DNA from: an uncultured Candidatus Saccharibacteria bacterium
Lineage (GTDB): Bacteria > Patescibacteriota > Saccharimonadia > Saccharimonadales > Saccharimonadaceae
NCBI GenBank assembly: GCA_947253405.1
Contig: CAMXZF010000036.1
Coordinates: 1 to 6,702 of the forward strand
Direction of reading: 5' to 3'
Length of the DNA: 6,702 nucleotides
Positions 1 through 6,341 of the stretch are shown piece by piece. The position numbers were made by a program, and so were the translations under genes. The notes under the pieces are model-generated. The model saw only the letters and a list, made by a program, of their open reading frames with translations. It was not told where the DNA came from and did no database searches. How positions within the stretch are numbered: position 1 is the first letter of the stretch; every line of letters begins with the position of its first letter.

Positions 1-1557
1 AGAATTTTTATTTTTTGCTGGTAATTTACCGTGCAAAAGACCGATTTTATATTTAGGAAAAGTCTTAATAATTTTTTTATAAAGCGCGTCAACACTGATT
101 TTAGTATTAAGCTCAGAGCCTTCTACTAAGGGCGCTATAAAATAAGCCTGTCGGCCATCAGTCAGCTCTTTTTGAATTAAATCAATTAGTCTGGGCTTTT
201 CGTTTGGTAAAATAATTTTAGTAGTAATTGGCTTTCTTTTGCCAGGCAGCTCGGATATTGTTGAAATATCTAAGTCGCCGAATAAAGTTAGCTGCAATGA
301 TCTTGGTATGGGCGTAGCGGTCATCGATAGTAGATGCGGTAAATGCTCTAGATCAGTTTTTTTAATTAACTCTTGGCGTTGCTTGACGCCAAAGCGGTGC
401 TGCTCGTCTATAATGGCGTAACCAAGATTTTTAAAAGTTACATCTGGCTGCAATAGCGCGTGTGTACCAATGATGATATTAATTTTTCCAGTTTTTAAAT
501 CGTCTAAAGTTTTTTGTCTTTGACTGCGGCTGGTTGAGCTAGTTAGAATATCAATGTTAACTGGATAGTTAGACATGATGTCTTTTATTGTCTTTAAATG
601 CTGCATGGCCAAAACTTCTGTAGGCGCCATGATAGCTATTTGGTAACCGCCCAAAAAAGCTTGATAAGCTGTTATAGCAGCCACGACAGTTTTACCTGAA
701 CCGACATCTCCTTGCAATAGGCGCCCCATGGGCTTTTTAAGCATAAAGTCTTGTAAAATTTCCCAAGTTGCTCGTTTTTGATCAGCCGTCAACTTAAAGT
801 CAAGACTATCAACAAAAGCTTTTATTTTGTCCTTATTAAATTCAATGTTGTATCCTTTTAACTTTTGGCTATCTAGGCGATTTAATTTTGCTGCTAATAT
901 TAAATTTAATAGCTCGTCAAATCCTAGGCGATATTTAGCCTCTTTAAGATCAGCAGTATTTTCAGGAAAGTGTATTTTTAGTAACGCTTCTGATCGACTA
1001 ATTAGTCCCCGCTTTTTAATTATTGCATCGGGTAACGTTTCAGGCAGTAAGCTAATCAAGGGCTTAAGGTCTTTAATAATTCTGGAAATTATAGCTGGCT
1101 TTAAGTCTAACTTGCGTGGATAGATGGGTATTATTTTGCCGGAGCTTAAAATTAGGTTATTACACACTTCAAAGCTAGGGTTAGTTATTTGATAGCGCCC
1201 TCTTTTTAGGGCAAAATCACCACTAAAATAAAAAGCTGTATCTTTTTCTAGCATTTTTTGACGATAGGGCTGATTAAACCAGACGGCACGCACCTTATTA
1301 TTATCGTCGGTTAGTGTGGCCGTAGTTATCTGCATATTTCGCCTGATGTAGCGAGTATTGACCGATTCAACGCGAGCTTTGATAGTAACCTTACCGGGTG
1401 AAAGATTAGAAATAGAGCTGATAGTTGAATAATCATTATAAGACCTAGGCAAATAGTTAACTATATCTTTAACGGTTTCCAGCCCAGCTAGTTGAAGTTT
1501 TTGTGCTGTTTTTTCGCCAACACCCTTAAGCTCGGATAAATTAGTTCTTAAGTTCAT
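1..1557 (-). CDS. recG: ATP-dependent DNA helicase RecG (3' part missing, cut by window edge)
   Basis: RecG is a superfamily 2 DNA translocase that remodels stalled replication forks and Holliday junctions. The frame is open from ATG at 1557 to base 1 and gives 519 residues with no stop. Visible in order: an N-terminal helix-hairpin-helix-like stretch (about 8-40, LKGVGEKTAQKL, then YLPRSY); an OB-fold wedge domain (about 55-135, with WFNQPY at 93-98); a Q-like motif LTADQKRA (256-263); Walker A GDVGSGKT (283-290); Walker B/motif II DEQHRFG (384-390); motif III TATPIPRS (413-420); and the start of the second helicase lobe (AYFIAPLVEGSE at 471-482, GLLHGKL at 506-512). RecG proteins are usually about 680-690 residues, so roughly 165 residues, including motifs V and VI, lie beyond the left edge. 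The start overlaps the end of the upstream membrane gene by 17 bases in another frame and has no Shine-Dalgarno sequence, so coupled translation is likely. No defects are seen in the part present. Confidence 0.96.
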   Translation of the reverse strand, partial: MNLRTNLSELKGVGEKTAQKLQLAGLETVKDIVNYLPRSYNDYSTISSISNLSPGKVTIKARVESVNTRYIRRNMQITTATLTDDNNKVRAVWFNQPYRQKMLEKDTAFYFSGDFALKRGRYQITNPSFEVCNNLILSSGKIIPIYPRKLDLKPAIISRIIKDLKPLISLLPETLPDAIIKKRGLISRSEALLKIHFPENTADLKEAKYRLGFDELLNLILAAKLNRLDSQKLKGYNIEFNKDKIKAFVDSLDFKLTADQKRATWEILQDFMLKKPMGRLLQGDVGSGKTVVAAITAYQAFLGGYQIAIMAPTEVLAMQHLKTIKDIMSNYPVNIDILTSSTSRSQRQKTLDDLKTGKINIIIGTHALLQPDVTFKNLGYAIIDEQHRFGVKQRQELIKKTDLEHLPHLLSMTATPIPRSLQLTLFGDLDISTISELPGKRKPITTKIILPNEKPRLIDLIQKELTDGRQAYFIAPLVEGSELNTKISVDALYKKIIKTFPKYKIGLLHGKLPAKNKNS

Positions 1558-2236
1558 ATGCTTGATTAGAGAGCAAAGTTTTAGCGTTCTTATTGGTGAT
1601 AAGTTCTAGCCAACAAAGCAAAATATTGGTAAGCATAATAACCAAGAATATTAACATTAAGGAAAAAGAGACATTATCTATTAGGATTACCCAAGCTAAA
1701 AGAATATCGATAGTCCAAACTACTAATATTGTTACTAAACTTACTTCTAATTGATCTTTATGAAAAAAGTTGCCAATTGACTGCAAGAAGTTTCTACCCA
1801 AACTAGCTAACAGGCGCAGTAAGCCATACAAAACCATCAATGGAAATATAATCCATGAAAGTTTTATAAAAATTCCCATACTACCATATAGGTGATCAAC
1901 CATCGGCATTACCCAGTTATAACTTTTGCTATCGATTGGCAGGCCTAAGCCAAACAAAGCTGGATTACTATCGGCTATATTGCGCTCTAAAAATTTATTA
2001 AATTCTAACATGTGACCACTAACCATTATCCACACTAGTGCTATCATTATAACTAAGCCTATAGCTAAAAAGATCTTATTGGCTGATGCAATTAGATTGA
2101 CAATTTTTTTTGAAATGGCGCTTGCAAAATTTAGCTTAGGTTTTGCTGGTCTAGCTATTTTTTTTTGCTTAATAAAAGTCTGACGATCGACGATTTGTCG
2201 TCCGTATCTTTTTTGTGGTTGATTTTTTTCTGTCAT
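1541..2236 (-). CDS. Unrecognised four-helix integral membrane protein between tyrS and recG
   Basis: I do not recognise this 231-residue protein and assign no function. A basic, hydrophilic N-terminus of about 45 residues (many Lys/Arg, likely cytoplasmic) is followed by about four hydrophobic segments near residues 54-73, 121-145, 165-187 and 190-213. A polar loop of about 45 residues (75-120) separates the first two segments, and a short polar tail ends the protein. By the positive-inside rule both ends are probably cytoplasmic and the 75-120 loop external. There is no obvious catalytic motif and no conserved Cys or His cluster. ATG at 2236 lies 5 bases after the tyrS stop, and the last 17 bases overlap recG, so it sits inside one transcription unit. 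No Shine-Dalgarno sequence precedes the start; coupling to tyrS termination is the simplest explanation. The length of the open frame, the clean hydrophobic pattern and the tight packing support a real gene. Confidence 0.85.
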   Translation of the reverse strand: MTEKNQPQKRYGRQIVDRQTFIKQKKIARPAKPKLNFASAISKKIVNLIASANKIFLAIGLVIMIALVWIMVSGHMLEFNKFLERNIADSNPALFGLGLPIDSKSYNWVMPMVDHLYGSMGIFIKLSWIIFPLMVLYGLLRLLASLGRNFLQSIGNFFHKDQLEVSLVTILVVWTIDILLAWVILIDNVSFSLMLIFLVIMLTNILLCWLELITNKNAKTLLSNQAYELKN

Positions 2237-2241
2237 AAAGA

Positions 2242-3465
2242 TTAGCTAATTATTATAAATTGATTTTTCCCCTTTTTAAGCAAGGTATTAGCTTTAATGG
2301 CTGTATCAGCGTTTATTTTATCGCCATTAAGAGTGATAGCATTTTGCTCTATTAGTCTACGCGCTTCCCCGCGGCTACTAGCTACACCACTATCAACTAG
2401 GCAGTCGATTACAGTTAGATCATTTTGCAATTTGATGGCGGGGATTTCTTTAGTGAGCAGTTGAATGTCATTATTATCTAATGTATCGATTTTTGCACCA
2501 CCGAAAAGCACGTCTGAGACGGCTTCGACTGAATGTAATGCATTTTTGCCGTGAACCAAGGCTGTCACTTCTTGAGCTAAGCGTTTTTGGCCGAATCTTT
2601 CTTGCGGATTGGCTTGATGACGCTTCATAATATCGGTAATTTCATCTTTACCAAGAAAAGTATAGATTTTTAGATAATCTTCTAAGCCTAAATCATCAAC
2701 GTTAAACCAAAATTGATAAAACTGATAGACAGAGGTTTTTTCTTTATCTAACCAAACGGCACCAGCCTCAGATTTGCCGAACTTTTTGCCAGTAGATTTA
2801 TTAATAACTAGAGGCATACCAAAAACATCTACCCGTTGATTTTCTAGTTTTCTAACCATTTGCATACCGCTAACCGAGTTGCCAAATTGATCTACACCAC
2901 AAAGCTGTAAAGTAACGTTTTTGGTTCTATAAAGGTGCAAAAAGTCATAGCCTTGGATTAAGGAATAGGAAAATTCGGCGTAATTTAAGCCTTTACCACC
3001 TTCACCAATGCGCTTTTTAACAAAATCACGATCCAGTAGTTGTGACATAGAAAAGTGCCAGCCAACATCTCGCAGAAAGTCAATATATTTTATATCTTTA
3101 AACCAATCATAGTTATTAACAATTGTTATCGGTAAGTCGCCAAAAATTTGCTTAAATTGTGCCTTAAATTTATCGACACGATTGTTAATAGTTTCTATGT
3201 CAATTTTGGCGCGGGTCTCATCTTTACCGTCAGGGTCACCCCCAGCCATACCAGTAGCACCGCCAGCTAGTATAGTGGCTTTATGGCCAGCCTTAATAAA
3301 ACGCATACATAAAATTAGTGCTGCCAAGTTGCCAATAGTCATACTGTCGGCGCTAGGATCGGCGCCAATATAAAAGCTTTTACCGGGTTTGTCTAATGCA
3401 GATAAATCGTCTATTGTGGTTTGCCCTACTAATCCTCGCCATACCAAATCCTCGCTGAATTTCAT
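2242..3465 (-). CDS. tyrS: Tyrosyl-tRNA synthetase (TyrRS), class Ic
   Basis: This cytoplasmic enzyme activates tyrosine with ATP and charges tRNA-Tyr. At 407 residues it is of usual bacterial length (about 400-425). Domains: a Rossmann catalytic domain (about 1-225) with the ATP-binding signature ADPSADSMTIGNL (35-47); the GGATGMAGGDPDGK loop (68-81); tyrosine-pocket residues in YSLIQGYD (167-174: Tyr167, Gln171, Asp174) and GVDQFGN (190-196: Asp192, Gln193). The KMSKS-type loop is KKFGKS (227-232), followed by an alpha-helical anticodon-binding region. A C-terminal S4-like RNA-binding domain (about 350-407) contains SSRGEARRLI. Oddities: the HIGH motif reads TIGN, with Thr43 where the first His is usual and Asn46 where the second is; the usual GSDQWGN has Phe in place of Trp. 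Other landmarks are intact, so I expect an active enzyme. ATG at 3465 is chosen because an extended -10 lies just upstream and no Shine-Dalgarno sequence is present. It is the first gene of the minus-strand cluster. Confidence 0.97.
   Translation of the reverse strand: MKFSEDLVWRGLVGQTTIDDLSALDKPGKSFYIGADPSADSMTIGNLAALILCMRFIKAGHKATILAGGATGMAGGDPDGKDETRAKIDIETINNRVDKFKAQFKQIFGDLPITIVNNYDWFKDIKYIDFLRDVGWHFSMSQLLDRDFVKKRIGEGGKGLNYAEFSYSLIQGYDFLHLYRTKNVTLQLCGVDQFGNSVSGMQMVRKLENQRVDVFGMPLVINKSTGKKFGKSEAGAVWLDKEKTSVYQFYQFWFNVDDLGLEDYLKIYTFLGKDEITDIMKRHQANPQERFGQKRLAQEVTALVHGKNALHSVEAVSDVLFGGAKIDTLDNNDIQLLTKEIPAIKLQNDLTVIDCLVDSGVASSRGEARRLIEQNAITLNGDKINADTAIKANTLLKKGKNQFIIIS
2252..2279 (-). promoter_or_regulatory. 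Possible internal promoter before the membrane-protein gene
   Basis: On the minus strand a perfect TATAAT (2257 to 2252) lies 16 bases downstream of TTAAAA (2279 to 2274, 4 of 6 matches to TTGACA). Initiation would fall about 8-9 bases before the ATG at 2236. The hexamer sits inside the last tyrS codons, which encode a run of isoleucines, so it may be a chance product of AT-rich coding sequence. If real, it would let the membrane gene and recG be expressed apart from tyrS. Confidence 0.25.
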
Positions 3466-3472
3466 AACTTAT

Positions 3473-3481
3473 ATTCTAGCA
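3473..3481 (-). promoter_or_regulatory. Extended -10 promoter of tyrS (predicted leaderless start)
   Basis: The minus strand reads TGCTAGAAT: TG, one base, then TAGAAT (5 of 6 matches to TATAAT) at 3478 to 3473. Only seven bases (ATAAGTT) separate the hexamer from the ATG at 3465, which is the usual distance from a -10 box to the transcription start. The mRNA would therefore begin at or within a base or two of the start codon. No good -35 is seen (AAAACA at 17 bp spacing matches at only 3 of 6), as is common for extended -10 promoters. Confidence 0.6.
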
Positions 3482-3507
3482 CAAACGACATAGTCTGTTT
3501 TATTGTG

Positions 3508-3516
3508 TGCTAAAAT
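3508..3516 (+). promoter_or_regulatory. Extended -10 promoter of the penicillin-binding protein operon
   Basis: The plus strand reads TGCTAAAAT: TG, one base, then TAAAAT (5 of 6 matches to TATAAT) at 3511-3516. Transcription would start near 3523, leaving a leader of about 50 bases before the GTG at 3573. A -35-like ACGACA (3485-3490, 4 of 6) is present, but its 20-bp spacing is too long to be convincing. A weaker alternative is TTGTGT (3503-3508) with TTAAAT (3525-3530) at 16-bp spacing. Confidence 0.5.
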
Positions 3517-3560
3517 AATAACTATTAAATTACTATAGGTAGATAGATAGAAAAGAAAGC

Positions 3561-3568
3561 GAGGGGGG
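3561..3568 (+). promoter_or_regulatory. Ribosome binding site that fixes the GTG start of the PBP gene
   Basis: GAGGGGGG ends four bases before GTG at 3573; its GAGG core (3561-3564) is 8 bases from the start codon, a normal spacing. This supports GTG as the true start rather than an internal ATG (the first in-frame one is at residue 76, after the basic tail and close to the membrane segment). The run of six G is unusual for this AT-rich sequence. Confidence 0.7.
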
Positions 3569-3572
3569 TTAA

Positions 3573-6320
3573 GTGCAAAATAAACGACCTAGAGGGTCTA
3601 AGCGACTAAGGGCTTCATCTAGTAAATTTACAACCTATTCAAATTTAGCCAAAAACCAAGGCAAAAGTAAGCGTGCTATCAAAAAAGATCGTAAAGCTAG
3701 AGCGCACGCCGCCTATTTGGCTACGTTGCCTAAAAATCCGGTAAAGCGCTTTTTTGCTAGACTACACCCCAAGAGATTGGCCGAGTTTTGGTTTTCAATG
3801 GATGGGTTGAAGATGCTAGGCAAGATTTTTGCTGGCTTTTTGGCGTTATTTTTAGTAATTTGTGTTATCGCTTTTTTCTATTTTCGCCATGAATTAGCTA
3901 GTTTGCAGCCTAGCGAACTGGCTAAACGTGTACAAACTACAGTTACTAAATATTACGACAGAAATGATCAGTTGCTATGGGAGGATGCTGGTTCTGGTGA
4001 ATATCGGTTAGTCATTAACTCTGATCAAATAAGTAAATATATGAAAGATGCTACTGTAGCGATTGAAGACAAGAGCTTTTATCAGCACGGCGGCGTATCA
4101 TTTACTGGCACTATTCGTGCTATCCTTAATAATATTTTTAGATCTGGTGGCACGCAGGGAGGTTCTACCTTAACGCAGCAGCTAGTAAAGCAGGTTTTCT
4201 TTGAAGAAGAGGCTGAAAATAGAGGAATATCAGGTATACCGCGAAAAATTAAAGAGGCAATTTTATCAATTGAAGCCGAGCGAATTTATAGTAAGGACCA
4301 GATTTTAACTATGTATTTAAACGAGTCGCCTTACGGTGGGCGTCGTAATGGTGTTGAATCAGCCGCTCAAACTTATTTTGGTAAACCAGCTAAAGATTTA
4401 GATTTAGCTGAAGCTTCTCTACTGGCCTCTATACCGCAATCACCTAGCTTATATAACCCCTATAATATTGACGGTCATGCTGCCCTATTGAAGCGACAAC
4501 ATGTAGTGCTCGACTATATGGTAAAACAAGGATTTGTTAGTAGTCACGAAGCGGCTGAAGCCAAAAAAGCTGCCGTGTTAGATAGAGTTAAGCCACTTGA
4601 AAATCAGCTTTCTGGCGCTAAAGCACCGCACTTTATCCAAATGGTTAAAGACAATTTAACTAATCGACTAGGCTCAAAGATTATGGGTCAAGGTGGTCTA
4701 ACTATCAAAACCACCCTAGATATCAGGGTGCAAGAAGCGCTTGAAGGCGAAATGGACGCACTATTTAACGGACGCTTTTCTTACCTACCAAGATCTTTTG
4801 GCTTTGATAATGCTTCGTTTACGATGGTAGATAACCAAACCGGTCAAATTTTAGGAGTCATTGGTAGCCGTAGTTACAATCACCCTGATTATGGTGCAGT
4901 TAATTCGGCTACATCTTTTATACAGCCTGGGTCATCGGTTAAGCCATTAGTATATGCAGCCTTGATCAATAATCAGGACAACCCGAACGGAACTTTTGGC
5001 GCGGGCTCGATTATCCCCGATACGCCAATTCCACAAAGTATCTACAAGACTTCTGATGGCACTTCAGTTAACAACGCTGACCGATCCTTTAGGGGTAACA
5101 TACCTATCAGGCAATCGCTAGGTGGATCTCGTAACGTACCTGCCATTAAAGCTATGTCGCTTAATGGTGTAGAGCCGACAATTAACTTTATTCGTGAATC
5201 AGGCGATAAAAGCTATTGTACTGATGGGTCAGATAAAAATGCCGGCCTATCATCGGCCCTAGGTAGTTGTGGTGCTAAACAGATAGAACATGCCAATGCT
5301 TTTGCTACGCTTGCTAGAGGTGGTATTTACAAGCCAGTCAGCGATGTTATAGAGGTAAAGAACTCACAAAAAGAAACTTTGTATGCTTGGAAAGACAGCA
5401 ACAATCGCGTTATGGACGAGCAGACTAGCTACATCATATCGGACATATTAACTGACGATAGCGCTAGACAAGCTACTTTTGGCTGGCGACCGAGCGGGTT
5501 TTATGTGCCTGGCATTAAAACTGCCACTAAAACTGGTACTAGCAATATTGGCGCTTATAGTAAAGACCTATGGATGATGAGCTATACACCAAAGGCAACT
5601 TTAGCAGTTTGGGCGGGCAATCATGTACCGGCAGCATTGCGCGGTGGCGATGGTATGCAACTGGGGCCAGTTGTGTCAAGTATTACGTCTAACATATATA
5701 ACAATATCTTTAGAAAAGATGGTAGCTGGAAGCCGGGCGATTGGTTTAAGCGACCAAATGGCATTCAGAATTTAAGAATAAACGGCTACAACGACATCTA
5801 CCCATCTTGGTTTAACAAGAATAAAAAGACTAGCGAAGTCGTTAAAATGGTGTTTGATAAATCTAGTAAAAAACTAGCTACCAACTGTACGCCGGACGCT
5901 GCTAAGGAAACTTTGGACGCAATCAAAACAATAGATCCAGTTACTAAAACTTCAACCCTTACCCCGCCACAAGGTTATAGTGTTAACGCCTATGATGATT
6001 ATCATAGTTGTGGCGACAGTCGACCGTTTGTTTCAGTTATAACTTCAACACCACTTGGTGGCGGTAAGTATACTATTTCAGTAATTGCCAAGTCTGGCAC
6101 ACACCCTATTACAGGAGCCTCTATTAGTGTGGGCGGTAGCACGTATGATGCACACGCTTCTAATGGTGCTTTTGAAATAACCGTAGCAGGAATTAGTGGC
6201 GATCAAAGCGTTTCGGCAGTTGTCACCGACGAGGGCTACTATACTGGCGAATTAACGCAAACTATAAAATTTGGCGATAAAAACACGGCAAAAGATGAGG
6301 ATAAAAAACCTAAAAATTAA
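3573..6320 (+). CDS. Class A penicillin-binding protein (PBP1A type: glycosyltransferase plus transpeptidase)
   Basis: This bifunctional peptidoglycan synthase polymerises lipid II into glycan chains (GT51 domain) and cross-links the stem peptides (transpeptidase domain) outside the membrane. Its 915 residues show: a very basic cytoplasmic tail (1-82, about two dozen Lys/Arg); one membrane anchor (about 86-104); GT51 motifs EDKSFYQHGG (165-174, catalytic Glu165), GGSTLTQQLVKQ (196-207), RKIKEA (224-229) and ILTMYLNESPYGG (244-256); and transpeptidase motifs SSVK (454-457, nucleophile Ser454), SRN (519-521) and KTGT (653-656). All catalytic motifs are intact. After the transpeptidase (ends about 715) come a linker and a predicted beta-rich, Ig-like domain (about 818-900), then a Lys/Asp-rich tail. 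The five cysteines are one in the anchor (97) and two outer pairs, 549/566 and 772/813, which could form disulfides. The GTG start is supported by the ribosome binding site at 3561-3568. It heads the plus-strand cluster, divergent from tyrS; the next gene follows closely. Confidence 0.96.
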   Translation: MQNKRPRGSKRLRASSSKFTTYSNLAKNQGKSKRAIKKDRKARAHAAYLATLPKNPVKRFFARLHPKRLAEFWFSMDGLKMLGKIFAGFLALFLVICVIAFFYFRHELASLQPSELAKRVQTTVTKYYDRNDQLLWEDAGSGEYRLVINSDQISKYMKDATVAIEDKSFYQHGGVSFTGTIRAILNNIFRSGGTQGGSTLTQQLVKQVFFEEEAENRGISGIPRKIKEAILSIEAERIYSKDQILTMYLNESPYGGRRNGVESAAQTYFGKPAKDLDLAEASLLASIPQSPSLYNPYNIDGHAALLKRQHVVLDYMVKQGFVSSHEAAEAKKAAVLDRVKPLENQLSGAKAPHFIQMVKDNLTNRLGSKIMGQGGLTIKTTLDIRVQEALEGEMDALFNGRFSYLPRSFGFDNASFTMVDNQTGQILGVIGSRSYNHPDYGAVNSATSFIQPGSSVKPLVYAALINNQDNPNGTFGAGSIIPDTPIPQSIYKTSDGTSVNNADRSFRGNIPIRQSLGGSRNVPAIKAMSLNGVEPTINFIRESGDKSYCTDGSDKNAGLSSALGSCGAKQIEHANAFATLARGGIYKPVSDVIEVKNSQKETLYAWKDSNNRVMDEQTSYIISDILTDDSARQATFGWRPSGFYVPGIKTATKTGTSNIGAYSKDLWMMSYTPKATLAVWAGNHVPAALRGGDGMQLGPVVSSITSNIYNNIFRKDGSWKPGDWFKRPNGIQNLRINGYNDIYPSWFNKNKKTSEVVKMVFDKSSKKLATNCTPDAAKETLDAIKTIDPVTKTSTLTPPQGYSVNAYDDYHSCGDSRPFVSVITSTPLGGGKYTISVIAKSGTHPITGASISVGGSTYDAHASNGAFEITVAGISGDQSVSAVVTDEGYYTGELTQTIKFGDKNTAKDEDKKPKN

Positions 6321-6328
6321 TAAACAAT

Positions 6329-6335
6329 AGGAGGT
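6329..6335 (+). promoter_or_regulatory. Perfect Shine-Dalgarno sequence AGGAGGT selecting an ATT start
   Basis: AGGAGGT lies just after the PBP stop and 6 bases before ATT at 6342. No ATG, GTG or TTG occurs in any frame at a workable distance downstream, so this strong site points to ATT as the initiator of the next gene. Confidence 0.75.
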
Positions 6336-6341
6336 CAGTTT

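Larger units (their letters stand above)
3473..3516. repeat. Imperfect inverted repeat spanning the divergent promoter region
   Basis: The left arm 3473-3485 pairs with the right arm 3504-3516 at 11 of 13 positions, around a perfect 7-bp core (TAGCACA at 3477-3483, TGTGCTA at 3506-3512). The 18-base gap between arms is AT-rich with no further pairing. Each arm contains one of the two opposed -10 elements, so the symmetry may be simply two similar promoters facing away from each other. It could also serve as a binding site for a dimeric regulator, or form a weak hairpin in RNA. No T-run follows that would make it a terminator. Confidence 0.55.

Noticed and set aside
239..421. 60-codon open frame on the plus strand
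   Set aside because: It lies wholly antisense to the recG helicase domain, has no ribosome binding site and encodes no recognisable protein.
827..1123. 98-codon open frame on the plus strand
   Set aside because: It is antisense to the recG wedge and linker region, and the recG reading there is clearly the real one.
3182..3373. 63-codon open frame on the plus strand
   Set aside because: It is antisense to the conserved ATP-binding region of tyrS, with no start signals.
3477..3512. Intrinsic terminator from the 7-bp inverted repeat
   Set aside because: The stem is short and AT-rich with a long loop, no U-run follows on either strand, and no gene ends there.
3540..3550. Short tandem repeat TAGATAGATAG next to a G6 run in the PBP leader, possible phase-variation tract
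   Set aside because: Fewer than three repeat units and only six G; too short to expect frequent slippage.
3466..3572. T-box or riboswitch controlling tyrS
   Set aside because: The predicted tyrS transcript has essentially no leader, and the whole intergenic region is only 107 bases with no specifier-loop or T-box sequence.
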